From NCBI GenBank assembly GCA_050296935.1, contig JBNKRV010000211.1, positions 1-64,000 on the forward strand: a stretch of DNA of 64,000 nt, read 5' to 3'. The position numbers and the translations under genes are program-made. Below, piece by piece: positions 15,815 to 24,990 of the stretch. Every line of letters begins with the position of its first letter. The first letter of the stretch is position 1. The DNA is from Saccharicrinis sp050296935. GTDB taxonomy: Bacteria; Bacteroidota; Bacteroidia; Bacteroidales; Marinilabiliaceae. Under the pieces are notes generated by a model. It ran no database searches, was not told the DNA's origin, and worked only from the letters and a program-made list of their open reading frames with translations.

Positions 15815-17128
15815 ATGGAATTTTTAATAAAAGCAGGACAGTTAATTTTAAGTCTTTCAATATTAGTGATATTACATGAGTTTGGACATTTCTTTTTTGC
15901 CAAACTATTTAAAACAAGGGTAGAGAAATTCTATCTCTTTTTTGACCCTTGGTTTTCATTATTGAAATTTAAAAAAGGGGATACTGAATATGGAGTAGGT
16001 TGGTTGCCCTTGGGGGGATATGTGAAAATATCCGGAATGATTGATGAATCAATGGATAAGGAGGCTATGAAAGAAGAGCCAAAACCATTCGAATTCAGAT
16101 CTAAGAAAGCATACCAGCGATTACTGATTATGATTGGTGGTGTTTTGGTGAATTTTCTGTTGGCCTTTTTCTTGTTTTGGATGATTCTGTTCAAATGGGG
16201 TGAGGGATATATAGATGTTAAAGATGCTAAATTCGGGTTGGCTTATCATCCGCTGGCGCATGAAATTGGATTGCAAGATGGTGATGTTGTTACCAGCGTG
16301 GATACTTTTAAGGTAACTAATGCTTCAGATATTGCTTCTCATATATTGTTAGAGAGTGCAACAGAGCTTACTGTTAAAAGAGGAGATTCAACTTTTGTAC
16401 TTCCTATTCCTGAGAATTTTAAAGATTCATTCCTGCAAAAAGAGGTGAAAAGTTTTGCCGTTGTTCGTATGCCTTTTGTTGTAGATTCGGTTTTACCGAA
16501 AAGCAATGCAGATAAAGCAGGTTTACTGTCGGGGGATAGTTTGGTTTCGATTGAAGGTAAGCCAGCGCCTTATTACAGGGTTGCAACCGAACTTTTAAGC
16601 GAAAATGCTGATAAAAGTATTACTTTAACTGTGTTTAGAAATGGAACTCTGGAAAATGTTCAATGTGATGTTTCTAAAAAAGGTAAAATAGGAGTTTATC
16701 CCAAAGCCGATTATTTTAACGTAACAAAGGTAACCTATGGCTTTTGGGAGGCATTACCTGCAGGTATCTCAAAAGGTGTAAATACCTTGGTTGGGTATAT
16801 AAAACAATTTAAACTGGTATTTTCAAAAGAAGGAGTGAAACAATTGGGTGGTTTTGGAGCTATTGGAAATTTATTTCCTCCACATTGGGATTGGGCTTCA
16901 TTCTGGTCGTTAACGGCATTCTTATCTATTGTATTAGCATTTATGAATATTCTACCTATACCGGCACTGGATGGAGGCCATGTTCTGTTTTTGCTTTATG
17001 AAATTGTCTCAGGAAGAAAACCAAGTGAAAAGTTCCTTGAGTATGCTCAGATTGTTGGTATGGTATTGCTATTTAGCTTGTTAATTTTCGCCAACGGTAA
17101 TGATTTATATAGGTTGTTATTTAAATAA
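15815..17128 (+). CDS. rseP: RIP site-2 metalloprotease RseP
   Basis: This 437-residue inner-membrane zinc protease cleaves transmembrane anti-sigma factors and signal peptides within the membrane. The catalytic HEFGHFFFAKLF (H-E-x-x-H, residues about 21-32) lies in the first membrane helix and the third zinc ligand is in PALDGGHVLF near the C-terminus. Two PDZ-like regions lie between them (GLQDGDVVTSVD and AGLLSGDSLVSIEGKPA). It follows dxr closely, as in many bacteria. Confidence 0.96.
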   Translation: MEFLIKAGQLILSLSILVILHEFGHFFFAKLFKTRVEKFYLFFDPWFSLLKFKKGDTEYGVGWLPLGGYVKISGMIDESMDKEAMKEEPKPFEFRSKKAYQRLLIMIGGVLVNFLLAFFLFWMILFKWGEGYIDVKDAKFGLAYHPLAHEIGLQDGDVVTSVDTFKVTNASDIASHILLESATELTVKRGDSTFVLPIPENFKDSFLQKEVKSFAVVRMPFVVDSVLPKSNADKAGLLSGDSLVSIEGKPAPYYRVATELLSENADKSITLTVFRNGTLENVQCDVSKKGKIGVYPKADYFNVTKVTYGFWEALPAGISKGVNTLVGYIKQFKLVFSKEGVKQLGGFGAIGNLFPPHWDWASFWSLTAFLSIVLAFMNILPIPALDGGHVLFLLYEIVSGRKPSEKFLEYAQIVGMVLLFSLLIFANGNDLYRLLFK

Positions 17129-17143
17129 ATGGGTAATTATTAG

Positions 17144-17151
17144 TAAATTTG
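17144..17151 (+). promoter_or_regulatory. Putative -7 promoter element for tatA (TAAATTTG)
   Basis: TAAATTTG lies 21 bases before the tatA start, and a T-rich TTTA at 17120-17123 sits 20 bp further upstream, so tatA may have its own promoter apart from the rseP operon. Confidence 0.45.
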
Positions 17152-17172
17152 TAAGAAATTAACGGATATTTT

Positions 17173-17370
17173 ATGATGATTAATTCAATTTACTTTTGTG
17201 GTTTTCTGGGAGGTTATGAATGGATATTGATAATTTTAGCCATTATCTTACTTTTTGGAGGGAAAAAAATTCCTGAATTAATGAAGGGCTTAGGTCAGGG
17301 CATGAAAGAATTTAAAAACGCACGAAATGAGTCCGCTGATGATTCAAAAAAAGATGATAAAAAGGAATAA
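17173..17370 (+). CDS. tatA: Sec-independent translocase TatA
   Basis: The 65-residue protein has the TatA layout: a short N-terminal membrane helix (WILIILAIILLFGGKKIPEL), the FG hinge, and an amphipathic helix with MKGLGQGMKEFKNA, followed by a charged tail. TatA forms the channel for folded twin-arginine proteins. The start could be either of two adjacent ATG codons (17173 or 17176). No tatC is in the window. It ends just before a strong terminator. Confidence 0.93.
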   Translation: MMINSIYFCGFLGGYEWILIILAIILLFGGKKIPELMKGLGQGMKEFKNARNESADDSKKDDKKE

Positions 17371-17388
17371 GTGTTATTCAATATAATT

Positions 17389-17420
17389 AAAAGGCTGTGC
17401 AATTTTGCACAGCCTTTTTT
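17389..17420 (+). terminator. Terminator after tatA
   Basis: AAAAGGCTGTGCA at 17389-17401 pairs with TGCACAGCCTTTT at 17406-17418 with a 4-base loop and a following T-run. Confidence 0.9.
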
Positions 17421-17691
17421 CGTTTATTTAAGTTGATTGTGCTTCGTTTTTTTGGTAACTTTTCATAAGGAAAAATCATTTTTGTGGCGATTATGGATAA
17501 ACCAACCATCTGATTTAAATTGCTTTATCGAACTGAGGTTAATAGGTAGGTTATTGTTGATTTTATTTGATGATCCATCTGACCTGAAAAATAAAAATAG
17601 AATGCTCACATGTACAGAGCAAATACTTGGGCATACACGAGCATGATTGAAATTAGCATGGGTTATTTAGGTTTTACTAAAATATAAGCAC
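17421..17691. other. Intergenic with a repeat-end fragment
   Basis: No gene accepted. TCGAACTGAGGTTAATA at 17528-17544 is one end of the second dispersed repeat family. A 69-codon frame at 17437-17646 crosses this repeat and has no recognisable features. Confidence 0.4.
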
Positions 17692-18126
17692 ATGAAAAAT
17701 ATACTGGTAGCAATCGATTTTAGAGAAGGAACAGATAAAATATTGCAATTTGCAAAGGAATTTGCGCAGCAATACATGGCTAGTGTCTGGATTATACATG
17801 TTTCTGCACCAGAACCGGATTTTGTGGGTTACAGTGTAGGACCTCAGTATATCAAGGATTTAAGAGGGGTGGAGCTAAAGGAAGAACATAAGGTGTTAAA
17901 GAAATATGCTGAAGAATTAAATGACAAAGGCATAAAAACCGAAAGTATAATGCTTAATGGAGGAACTATTGAAATGTTAGTGGCAGAGGTTGAGAAATTA
18001 CATGTTGATATGGTAATTATTGGCCACCGGAAACACGGATTCTTCCACAAAGCGTTTTTCGGTCATACAGATATTGCGCTCGTTGGGCATGTTAATGTTC
18101 CAACATTTCTTGTGCCGGTTCCTTAA
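17692..18126 (+). CDS. Universal stress protein, UspA family
   Basis: The 144-residue single-domain protein starts MKNILVAIDFREGTDKILQFA and has the UspA beta-strand WIIHVSAPEPDFVGYSVGPQY and the C-terminal nucleotide-loop region MVIIGHRKHGFFHKAFFG, then VNVPTFLVPV. The ATP-binding motif G-x2-G-x9-G-(S/T) is only partly kept (GHRKHG, then GHTD), so nucleotide binding is uncertain. The role in stress survival is inferred from the family. Confidence 0.9.
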   Translation: MKNILVAIDFREGTDKILQFAKEFAQQYMASVWIIHVSAPEPDFVGYSVGPQYIKDLRGVELKEEHKVLKKYAEELNDKGIKTESIMLNGGTIEMLVAEVEKLHVDMVIIGHRKHGFFHKAFFGHTDIALVGHVNVPTFLVPVP

Positions 18127-18154
18127 CGGAAAGTTTGATTTATTATAGATTACA

Positions 18155-18925
18155 TTAGTTGATATTGTTATTGATTGCTTTTGTTCCACTTACTTCTCCA
18201 TTTTTGTAAATGGTTATTGATATTAATTTGCCATCGTCGTTATAATTAAACTTTTCACCATCGATTAATTCACCATTAACAAAGTACCCTTTTGTTTCTA
18301 CTTTGCCTGTCATGCTAATAATGGTATGATTTCCTGTGCCATGAAATTTTTCTCTGTTGACCGTCCCAGACTTGGTGGATGATTTATCTTTTGCCGCAAT
18401 AATTTGCTGTTGATCTCTGGTGGCATTCAGTTTACCTGAAGCGTAAACTTTTTCCTGAATGAGGACTCCGTCTTCACTATATACTTTTAAAACGCCTTCT
18501 GTTTTGCCGTTTATCCAAATTCCTGCATACTTATTTTCTCCATTTTTATGGAAATATTTTTGTTCTCCTTCTCTTTTGCCTTTTTCGTTATATTCCCAAT
18601 CATACGAAAGCTGTCCGGATTCGTAGTAATATTTGTAATCACCTACCCAATGATCAACCTGCCAGTTCCCTGATTCCCTAATATTTCCATTCGGATAATA
18701 GAAGATTGCTTTACCTTTTGGCACACCGTTTTCATAGTTGATTTCTGATTTTTTCTCACCATTATTATAATAGATAATCCATATTCCTTGTTTTAAGCCA
18801 TTTTTATCAGTTTGATTTATAGTGTCGTTCTGATTTATTTGCGTTAAAGCATTACAATTTGCTTCAGATCTGGTCCAGAAGCAAATAAAGATAAATAAGA
18901 TTATAATTTTGAATGTGAAGGACAT
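18155..18925 (-). CDS. Secreted MORN-variant (YwqK-like) repeat protein
   Basis: The 256-residue protein begins with a signal peptide (MSFTFKIIILFIFICFWTRS). It then has five to six MORN-variant repeats of about 22 residues, such as GLKQGIWIIYYNNGEKKSEI, GVPKGKAIFYYPNGNIRESG and KREGEQKYFHKNGENKYAGI. Such proteins are often named YwqK-family antitoxins, but no toxin gene is adjacent and the signal peptide points to an extracytoplasmic role, so that name is probably misleading here. The gene is convergent with the universal stress gene. Confidence 0.8.
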   Translation of the reverse strand: MSFTFKIIILFIFICFWTRSEANCNALTQINQNDTINQTDKNGLKQGIWIIYYNNGEKKSEINYENGVPKGKAIFYYPNGNIRESGNWQVDHWVGDYKYYYESGQLSYDWEYNEKGKREGEQKYFHKNGENKYAGIWINGKTEGVLKVYSEDGVLIQEKVYASGKLNATRDQQQIIAAKDKSSTKSGTVNREKFHGTGNHTIISMTGKVETKGYFVNGELIDGEKFNYNDDGKLISITIYKNGEVSGTKAINNNIN

Positions 18926-19151
18926 GAATTTGTTATTTCAATTTTTTCAGGTTGTTTTCTAATTGTTTTATACCCAAAAAATTAAATAAAGTTCTAATTC
19001 GGGGTGAAAAATATGGAAGGATATTTATTAACTTCAATTATCGAATTATTGTTGGATTTATATATTGATTAATTCTTGGGCTAACAATAAAAGGACTACT
19101 AATGTATATTGACTTAAAAGTGTTACTTTGCAATAAAATAATTTCGATCTC

Positions 19152-21317
19152 ATGGGAGGTAAAAAGAAGAAGAGTAAAACAAGAACCAGAGGGCTGAAAA
19201 AACACCAGATTGTTGGTTTAATACAAGGGGTGTTTTCAAATAATCCTAAAAGAACATATAACTACAAGCAGATTTCAGAGTTGCTTGAATTAAAAAAAAT
19301 TTCGCTCAGACAAACTGTTGTTGAGATTTTATATGAATTGCTTGAGAGCGGGTTTTTAACAGAGGTTGCGAAAGGAAAATTTAAGCTGCTTTCCAGAGGA
19401 GCCTTTGTTGAAGGAGTAGTTGATGCCACCAGTTCAGGTGCGGCATACATAGTTCCGAAGGATGGAGTGGGAGATGATATATTTGTTAGCCAGCAAAACC
19501 TGAAGAATGCCTTGAATGGCGATTTGGTTAAGGTGCAGGTTTTTGCCAAAAAAAGAAGGCGTTCGTTGGAGGGTGAAGTGGTGGAAGTTATTGAAAGAAA
19601 GCGTGATACTTTTGTGGGTAGGATTGAAATGTCTCAGAATTTTGCTTTTCTGGTAACGGATAAAAAAACAATGTTCAAAGACCTGTTTATTCCGCTTGAA
19701 AAGTTAAATGGGGCAAAAGGTGGACAACTCGCTGTGGGTAAGATAACTGATTGGAAGGATTATACTAAAAATCCTTTTGGAGAGATCATTGATGTACTTG
19801 GAGATGTTGGGGAAAATAATGCTGAAATCCATGCGATTCTGGCTGAATTTAATTTGCCCTATGAATATCCTCAAAAAGTAATAGAAGCAGCAGAAAAAAT
19901 CGATGAGGTTATCAGTTCTGAAGAAATAAAAGCCCGTCGTGATTTTAGAAAAATAACCACATTTACTATTGACCCCAAAGATGCCAAGGACTTTGATGAT
20001 GCATTGTCTATTCAGCAATTATCCAATGGAAACTGGGAAGTTGGTGTGCATATTGCCGATGTAACCCACTATGTAAAACCCAATTCAGTTATTGATAAGG
20101 AGGGTTTTGAAAGAGCCACATCGGTTTATTTAGTAGATCGTGTTGTACCCATGCTACCAGAACGGTTAAGTAATGGAATTTGTTCCTTACGCCCTAATGA
20201 AGAAAAGTTATGCTTTTCGGTGGTTTTTGAATTGGATGAAGAGGCTAATTTACTGGATACCTGGTATGGAAAAACGGTAATATATAGTGATAAGAGATTT
20301 ACTTATGAAGAAGCTCAGGATATTATAGAAACAGGAGAAGGTGATTTTAAGGACGAAGTGTTGACTTTAAATAAACTGGCCAAAGGTTTAAGGAAAAATA
20401 GATTTGAGAATGGAGCCATTTCATTTGAGCGAATTGAGGTGAAATTTGACATTGATGAAAAAGGGAAACCATTAAGTGTATTTTTTAAAGAATCCAAAGA
20501 AGCTCATAAACTCATAGAAGAGTTTATGCTTTTGGCCAATAAACGGGTTGCCGAGTATATTGGGAAGAAAGAGATATCCAAGGGAAGAGGAACAAATCCA
20601 AAAACATTCGTATACCGTGTGCATGATAATCCGGATCCCGAAAAATTTGAAAATTTTGCACGTTTTGTGCGTCGTTTCGGTTATGAGGCAATGCCCGTTG
20701 GAGAAGAAAAAATTAGTAGTTCAATAAACCGGCTCCTTACGCAGGTGGAAGGTAAGAAGGAACAAAATATCATTGAAACTCTGGCCATACGAACCATGGC
20801 CAAAGCGTCCTATTCAACGCACAATGTAGGTCATTATGGTTTAGCTTTTAAACATTATTCTCATTTTACTTCACCCATCAGGCGATATCCGGATATGATG
20901 GTTCATCGTTTATTGGAATCCTATATGGATGGCGGACGTTCGGCTAATGAAAGTAAAACTGAAGATCAGTGTAAGCACTGCTCCAAAATGGAATTGGTTG
21001 CTTCAGAGGCAGAAAGAGCTTCCATTAAATTTAAGCAGGTTGAGTTTATGAAAGAACATGTAGGAAAGGAATTTTCAGGTGTTATTTCAGGAGTTACAGA
21101 ATGGGGTTTTTATGTTGAACTGGATGAAAATAAGTGTGAAGGGATGGTTTCCATTCGTAATCTGGAGGATGACTATTATAGGTTTGACGATGAAAACTAT
21201 TGTATTGTTGGTAGAAAGTATCAAAAAAAGTATCAGTTGGGAGATCAGGTTACCATATTGGTGGCCAGTGCTAACCTAATCAAAAAACAACTTGATTTTG
21301 AATTAGTAAGTGAATAA
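19152..21317 (+). CDS. rnr: Ribonuclease R
   Basis: RNase R is a 3'-5' exoribonuclease that degrades structured RNA. The 721-residue protein has an N-terminal winged-helix region, cold-shock-like OB domains (about 80-230), the RNB catalytic domain with DPKDAKDFDDALS near residues 273-285 (the aspartates bind the catalytic metals), the motif HYSHFTSPIRRYPDMMVHRLL in two blocks, and a C-terminal S1 domain (about 635-720). The N-terminus is rich in lysine (MGGKKKKSKTRTRGLKKHQ). It is monocistronic. Confidence 0.96.
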   Translation: MGGKKKKSKTRTRGLKKHQIVGLIQGVFSNNPKRTYNYKQISELLELKKISLRQTVVEILYELLESGFLTEVAKGKFKLLSRGAFVEGVVDATSSGAAYIVPKDGVGDDIFVSQQNLKNALNGDLVKVQVFAKKRRRSLEGEVVEVIERKRDTFVGRIEMSQNFAFLVTDKKTMFKDLFIPLEKLNGAKGGQLAVGKITDWKDYTKNPFGEIIDVLGDVGENNAEIHAILAEFNLPYEYPQKVIEAAEKIDEVISSEEIKARRDFRKITTFTIDPKDAKDFDDALSIQQLSNGNWEVGVHIADVTHYVKPNSVIDKEGFERATSVYLVDRVVPMLPERLSNGICSLRPNEEKLCFSVVFELDEEANLLDTWYGKTVIYSDKRFTYEEAQDIIETGEGDFKDEVLTLNKLAKGLRKNRFENGAISFERIEVKFDIDEKGKPLSVFFKESKEAHKLIEEFMLLANKRVAEYIGKKEISKGRGTNPKTFVYRVHDNPDPEKFENFARFVRRFGYEAMPVGEEKISSSINRLLTQVEGKKEQNIIETLAIRTMAKASYSTHNVGHYGLAFKHYSHFTSPIRRYPDMMVHRLLESYMDGGRSANESKTEDQCKHCSKMELVASEAERASIKFKQVEFMKEHVGKEFSGVISGVTEWGFYVELDENKCEGMVSIRNLEDDYYRFDDENYCIVGRKYQKKYQLGDQVTILVASANLIKKQLDFELVSE

Positions 21318-21979
21318 TGCAAATCTTTTTCCGAATACTCAGAGGCGATGCCCTTAAGTGTTCGGAAAGATGTATCGGGTGTAGTTGCGGTCCATCATAA
21401 CAATCTCTTCCTGTTCAAAAGAAGATTTCATGGATAGTAACGAACTTGGAGCTTTTTTTTTGGAAAGCCTATAAACCACAACGTGGTTTTACAATTCGTC
21501 TAAATCGCATAATTCATGGTTAAAAAAGAAAATCTGACTTGCTGATTATCAGATATGAATTTTTTGCCGTATTTTTTATAAACTTTAATAATTTAACAAA
21601 ACCTTGATGCCCAATTATCTGCTCTGGACATGCCGGTTTTAAATGACTGAACTTTATAATCTTTTGAGATATGGAAAGCATCAGTGGTACTATATCCGGA
21701 ATTTTATGTTTAAGGTAGGTTAATAGGTATAATTAATAAAAGAGCAGGGGGTAATTAGCGCTTAACTTTGGCATTTTTTATTAGTTAAATTGAAGGTGAC
21801 TAATAGAAATAAATCGTTAGTTTTTGGGCATGTTGAATAATAGACAATATAATTCATTGTCTGTAAAAGTGTTGTAATTATTTGATTATAGTGTTGTTTT
21901 AATCGACTTTTATTTATCTTGCTAGTAATATGAATTACTTTTTGTTGCCATATTATTTTTATATACCCCAACAATTAGC
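21318..21979. other. Long intergenic region with small hairpins
   Basis: About 660 bases with no convincing gene. Two hairpins stand out: TCTTTTTCCGAATAC at 21325-21339 with GTGTTCGGAAAGA at 21359-21371 just after rnr (a possible transcript end without a T-run), and AAACCAC-AAC-GTGGTTT at 21474-21490. A minus-strand 70-codon frame at 21762-21974 has no recognisable features. A small RNA cannot be excluded. Confidence 0.35.
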
Positions 21980-21987
21980 TAATTTTG
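21980..21987 (+). promoter_or_regulatory. Putative -7 element for TetR gene (TAATTTTG)
   Basis: TAATTTTG, with a T-rich -33 region 20 bp upstream (21956-21960), lies 33 bases before the start of the TetR regulator. Confidence 0.5.
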
Positions 21988-22020
21988 TGAATCAAGTAAG
22001 ATATTAATTTTCAAAAACTT

Positions 22021-22620
22021 ATGATAAGCGAAAATCTTAATTACAACGAAACAGTACGCGTATCAATTTTAGATGCAGCAAGAGTTCTTTTTGCCAAATT
22101 TGGCTATAAGAAAACAACTATGGAGGATATTGCACAGGAGCTACATAAGGGAAAGAGTTCTTTGTATTATTATTTTAAAAATAAAGAAGAAATATTTCAG
22201 GCAGTTATCGACTGGGAGCAAGGCGTTTTGTTGTCTAAACTTCATGATATTGTTGAATCTGATTTAAATCCCAAAGATAAACTCAATGAATATGTGCTGA
22301 TTCGAATGAAAACCATTAGTGAGCTTGAAAATTATTTTAAAGCATTAACTGATGAAAGATTTGGCGGACTTGAGTTTGTTAAAAAGGTAAAAGAGAGTAG
22401 TGAGAAGGAAGAGGTAGATATGATTCAAAAGATTCTTCAGGCAGGAATTGAAGATGAATCATTTCAAATAAAAAATACATACATGGGAGCTATGGCAATT
22501 GCTCTTTCTTTAAAAGGTGTTGAAATACCTATGTTTTCAGCTACCAATAAGTATGAAGATATGGTTGAACAAGTTCAAAATGTAATGAATATTTTATTTT
22601 TCGGCTTAATAAAAAGGTAA
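22021..22620 (+). CDS. TetR/AcrR family transcriptional regulator
   Basis: The 199-residue protein has an N-terminal helix-turn-helix of the TetR class: ILDAARVLFAKFGYKKTTMEDIAQE followed by KGKSSLYYYFKNKEEIFQAVI (each read in blocks). The C-terminal ligand-binding domain is mostly helical and not assignable to a ligand. Monocistronic, between rnr and metA. No clear palindromic operator was identified upstream. Target genes are unknown. Confidence 0.92.
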   Translation: MISENLNYNETVRVSILDAARVLFAKFGYKKTTMEDIAQELHKGKSSLYYYFKNKEEIFQAVIDWEQGVLLSKLHDIVESDLNPKDKLNEYVLIRMKTISELENYFKALTDERFGGLEFVKKVKESSEKEEVDMIQKILQAGIEDESFQIKNTYMGAMAIALSLKGVEIPMFSATNKYEDMVEQVQNVMNILFFGLIKR

Positions 22621-22644
22621 AATGTCATTGTAATTGAAAAATTT

Positions 22645-22668
22645 AGGCCGTACTTTACGGCCTTTGTT
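22645..22668 (+). terminator. Hairpin between tetR and metA
   Basis: AGGCCGTA at 22645-22652 pairs with TACGGCCT at 22656-22663 around a 3-base loop, followed by TTTG. A weak terminator is likely. Confidence 0.6.
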
Positions 22669-22685
22669 ATTTAAAACGAATTATT

Positions 22686-23603
22686 ATGCCCATTAAAATT
22701 CCAGATAAACTTCCTGCCAAAAGTGTTCTTGAAGGTGAGAACGTTTTTATAATGGATGAGAGTAGAGCGATGCATCAGGATATTAGACCATTAAGGATTG
22801 TTGTGTTTAATTTAATGCCACTGAAAATCACTACTGAAGCACAAATAATGCGAGTGCTTTCTAATACACCACTTCAGGTTGAAGTGGATTTGTTAATGAC
22901 AAGATCACATGCACCATCCAATACACCCAAGGAGCACTTGCTGAACTTTTATAAGACTTTTGAACAAGTCAGAAAGAATAAATACGATGGTATGATTATT
23001 ACCGGTGCACCAGTTGAACATCTGGAGTTTGATGAAGTAACATACTGGGACGAATTGAAAGATATTATGGAGTGGAGCCGGCGGAATGTCACCAGCACAC
23101 TTCATATTTGCTGGGGTGCGCAGGCTGGATTATATTATCATTATGGTATTCCAAAGCATCCATTGGCTGAAAAGTTATTTGGTGTATTTGAGCATGAAGT
23201 AAAGGATTCAAAGGAACCTCTGATGAGAGGGTTTGATGATGTTTTTTATGCCCCTCATTCCAGATTTACAGGAGTAAGACAAAAGGATATTAATAAAGTT
23301 CAGGGACTTAAGGTCTTAGCTGATTCAAAGGATGCCGGCATACATATTGTAATCTCTCCGGATAAGCGATTGATTTTTATTACCGGACATGCTGAGTATG
23401 ATCCGTTTACCCTAAAAGAAGAGTATTATCGTGATCTGGAAAAAGGAGATAATATAACAATACCTAAAAATTATTTTCCTGATGATGATACTTCAAAGGA
23501 ACCTGTTGTCCGGTGGAGAAGTCACGCTAGTCTGTTGTTTACTAATTGGTTGAATTACTACGTGTATCAGGAAACTCCTTATGATTTTGTTGAGTTACAT
23601 TAA
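22686..23603 (+). CDS. metA: Homoserine O-acetyltransferase (MetA family)
   Basis: MetA acylates homoserine in the first specific step of methionine synthesis. The 305-residue protein shows the catalytic residues Cys142 (HICWGAQAG), His235 and Glu237 (TGHAEYDP). Residue 111 is glutamate (ITGAPVEHLEF); in this family Glu111 goes with acetyl-CoA use and Gly111 with succinyl-CoA, so O-acetylation is predicted even though many databases call it succinyltransferase. Length and start (MPIKIPDKLPAKSVLEGENV) are typical. Confidence 0.94.
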   Translation: MPIKIPDKLPAKSVLEGENVFIMDESRAMHQDIRPLRIVVFNLMPLKITTEAQIMRVLSNTPLQVEVDLLMTRSHAPSNTPKEHLLNFYKTFEQVRKNKYDGMIITGAPVEHLEFDEVTYWDELKDIMEWSRRNVTSTLHICWGAQAGLYYHYGIPKHPLAEKLFGVFEHEVKDSKEPLMRGFDDVFYAPHSRFTGVRQKDINKVQGLKVLADSKDAGIHIVISPDKRLIFITGHAEYDPFTLKEEYYRDLEKGDNITIPKNYFPDDDTSKEPVVRWRSHASLLFTNWLNYYVYQETPYDFVELH

Positions 23604-23716
23604 TGAATTTTGTTACCATAATAGTAAGGATTTTAAAAAAGTAGTATAATATTAATTGAAATTGTAATTTGTTCTTTTAATGACTTTTCCCCATGAAAAA
23701 AAATGGAAAATTATTT

Positions 23717-23724
23717 TAATTTTG
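23717..23724 (+). promoter_or_regulatory. Putative -7 element for gcvH (TAATTTTG)
   Basis: TAATTTTG lies 29 bases before the gcvH start. No matching -33 box was found at 20 bp spacing. Confidence 0.4.
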
Positions 23725-23753
23725 AAAGGCATTAATTATTAAAATAAATACAA

Positions 23754-24131
23754 ATGAATATTCCTGAGAATTTAAAGTATACAAAAGATCACGAGTGGGT
23801 TTTAGTCGAAGGCGATAAAGCTACTGTAGGTATTACAGATTTTGCCCAAGGAGAATTGGGTGATATTGTTTTTGTTGAAATTGAAACCGAAGGAGAGAAT
23901 CTTGAAAAAGAAGAAGTATTTGGTACAATTGAGGCAGTGAAAACGGTGTCTGATTTATATATGCCGGTTTCGGGTAAGGTTTTAGAGGTTAATCCTGAAC
24001 TTGAAAGAAATCCTGAGCTGGTAAATAAAGAGCCTTATAAAGGAGGTTGGATGGTGAAAATTCAAGCTGATAATGCTGCAGATTTTGATCAGTTACTAAC
24101 TGCAAATCAGTATCAGGAGTTAATAGGATAG
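23754..24131 (+). CDS. gcvH: Glycine cleavage system H protein
   Basis: GcvH carries the aminomethyl group on a lipoyl arm between the P, T and L proteins of the glycine cleavage system. The 125-residue protein has the lipoylation lysine Lys63 in EAVKTVSDLY and the conserved starts YTKDHEWV and VGITDFAQGELGDIVFVE. The usual C-terminal region with YKGGWMVKI is complete. The gene stands alone and ends at a strong terminator; other gcv genes are not in the window. Confidence 0.97.
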   Translation: MNIPENLKYTKDHEWVLVEGDKATVGITDFAQGELGDIVFVEIETEGENLEKEEVFGTIEAVKTVSDLYMPVSGKVLEVNPELERNPELVNKEPYKGGWMVKIQADNAADFDQLLTANQYQELIG

Positions 24132-24153
24132 CATTTAAAAAAAATATCAAAAT

Positions 24154-24187
24154 AAAAAGCCTGAAGAGATTCTCTTCAGGCTTTTTG
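24154..24187 (+). terminator. Terminator after gcvH
   Basis: AAAAGCCTGAAGA pairs with TCTTCAGGCTTTT around a 5-base loop and is followed by T residues. Confidence 0.9.
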
Positions 24188-24194
24188 TTTTGAT

Positions 24195-24296
24195 ATTAAC
24201 CTGATTTCGACATGAAACATTGTTCTATCGAATACCTTATAAATAAATATTTATGAGGAAAATGCTAAAAATTTTAATCGAACAAAGGTTGTTAAT
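24195..24296. repeat. Dispersed repeat family 2, short copy
   Basis: Inverted ends ATTAACCTGATTTCGA (24195-24210) and TCGAACAAAGGTTGTTAAT (24278-24296) enclose about 70 bases that include GTTCTATCGAATACCTT, which matches in reverse orientation the interior of the copies near 52400 and 60090. It lies between convergent genes and touches the peroxiredoxin stop codon. Confidence 0.55.
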
Positions 24297-24873
24297 TCTT
24301 CAGCGCTTTTAAGATGTTTTTTACCGACATTCTGTTTTTATAATTTTCATCAAAGAAGGCATTTTTGATTTTGCCATCCTTACCTATAATATAAGTCGCC
24401 GGCACAGGAAGTGCATTGTCGTTATTTCCGCTTGCTTCATTTATGTCAATTCCCCAACCTTTATATAATGCATTTTTTGCCTTCGAAAGAAGGAAAGTCA
24501 CATGGTATAAATCCATAATCTGATGGTTTTTATCGTAAATAATAGGGAAGTTGGCTTGTGTCTTTTCAATTGTTTTCTTTATCTCCTCAGGTTTTTCAGG
24601 TGTTATGGCAATTACTGTAGCTCCTAAATCATATATTAATTGAATAGAATCTTGTAGTTCGCTCATTTGTTTATTGCAATAGGGACACCATTGACCTCTG
24701 TAAAACAGTAAAACGACTGGCTTTCCCTTTAAGGTTTCTTCTAAGTTAAACGGATTATTTTTGAAAGTAATAGCTGAGAAATGAGGTGCTTTTGTTCCAA
24801 TCTCCAATTGTTGTTGAGTAAAACTACTCTGATAGACAAAAATTATTGCCATCAATAAAAGTAAATATTTCAT
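24292..24873 (-). CDS. Exported AhpC/TSA-type peroxiredoxin
   Basis: The 193-residue protein starts with a signal peptide (MKYLLLLMAIIFVYQSSFTQ) and has a thioredoxin fold with FYRGQWCPYCNKQMSEL; the C-P-Y-C pair marks the redox site. It resembles redoxin proteins of the AhpC/TSA superfamily that act in the periplasm. The DLYHVTFLLSKAKNALYKGW and VPATYIIGKDGKI segments fit that group. A thiol-disulfide oxidoreductase role instead of peroxidase is possible. Confidence 0.85.
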   Translation of the reverse strand: MKYLLLLMAIIFVYQSSFTQQQLEIGTKAPHFSAITFKNNPFNLEETLKGKPVVLLFYRGQWCPYCNKQMSELQDSIQLIYDLGATVIAITPEKPEEIKKTIEKTQANFPIIYDKNHQIMDLYHVTFLLSKAKNALYKGWGIDINEASGNNDNALPVPATYIIGKDGKIKNAFFDENYKNRMSVKNILKALKN

Positions 24874-24937
24874 GTTATAAATCTTTTGTTTGTTAATTGG
24901 ACGAATCTTTTGAAAATACTGACAGAATAAAATAAAA

Positions 24938-24964
24938 AAAGGCAGATAAAATTTATCTGCCTTT
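24938..24964 (-). terminator. Terminator after aroA
   Basis: A near-perfect palindrome AAAGGCAGATAAA-A-TTTATCTGCCTTT with an A-run on its left, so that minus-strand transcripts of aroB-aroA end in a T-run. Confidence 0.88.
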
Positions 24965-24990
24965 AACCGTGATACTATGGTGTGGTTTAT

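Noticed and set aside
17437..17646. 69-codon plus-strand frame after tatA
   Set aside because: It crosses a dispersed repeat end and has no features.
18155..18925. Naming the MORN-repeat protein as a toxin-antitoxin antitoxin
   Set aside because: It has a signal peptide and no toxin partner, so the family label would mislead.
21762..21974. 70-codon minus-strand frame before tetR
   Set aside because: AT-rich, no motif, and overlaps the putative tetR promoter.
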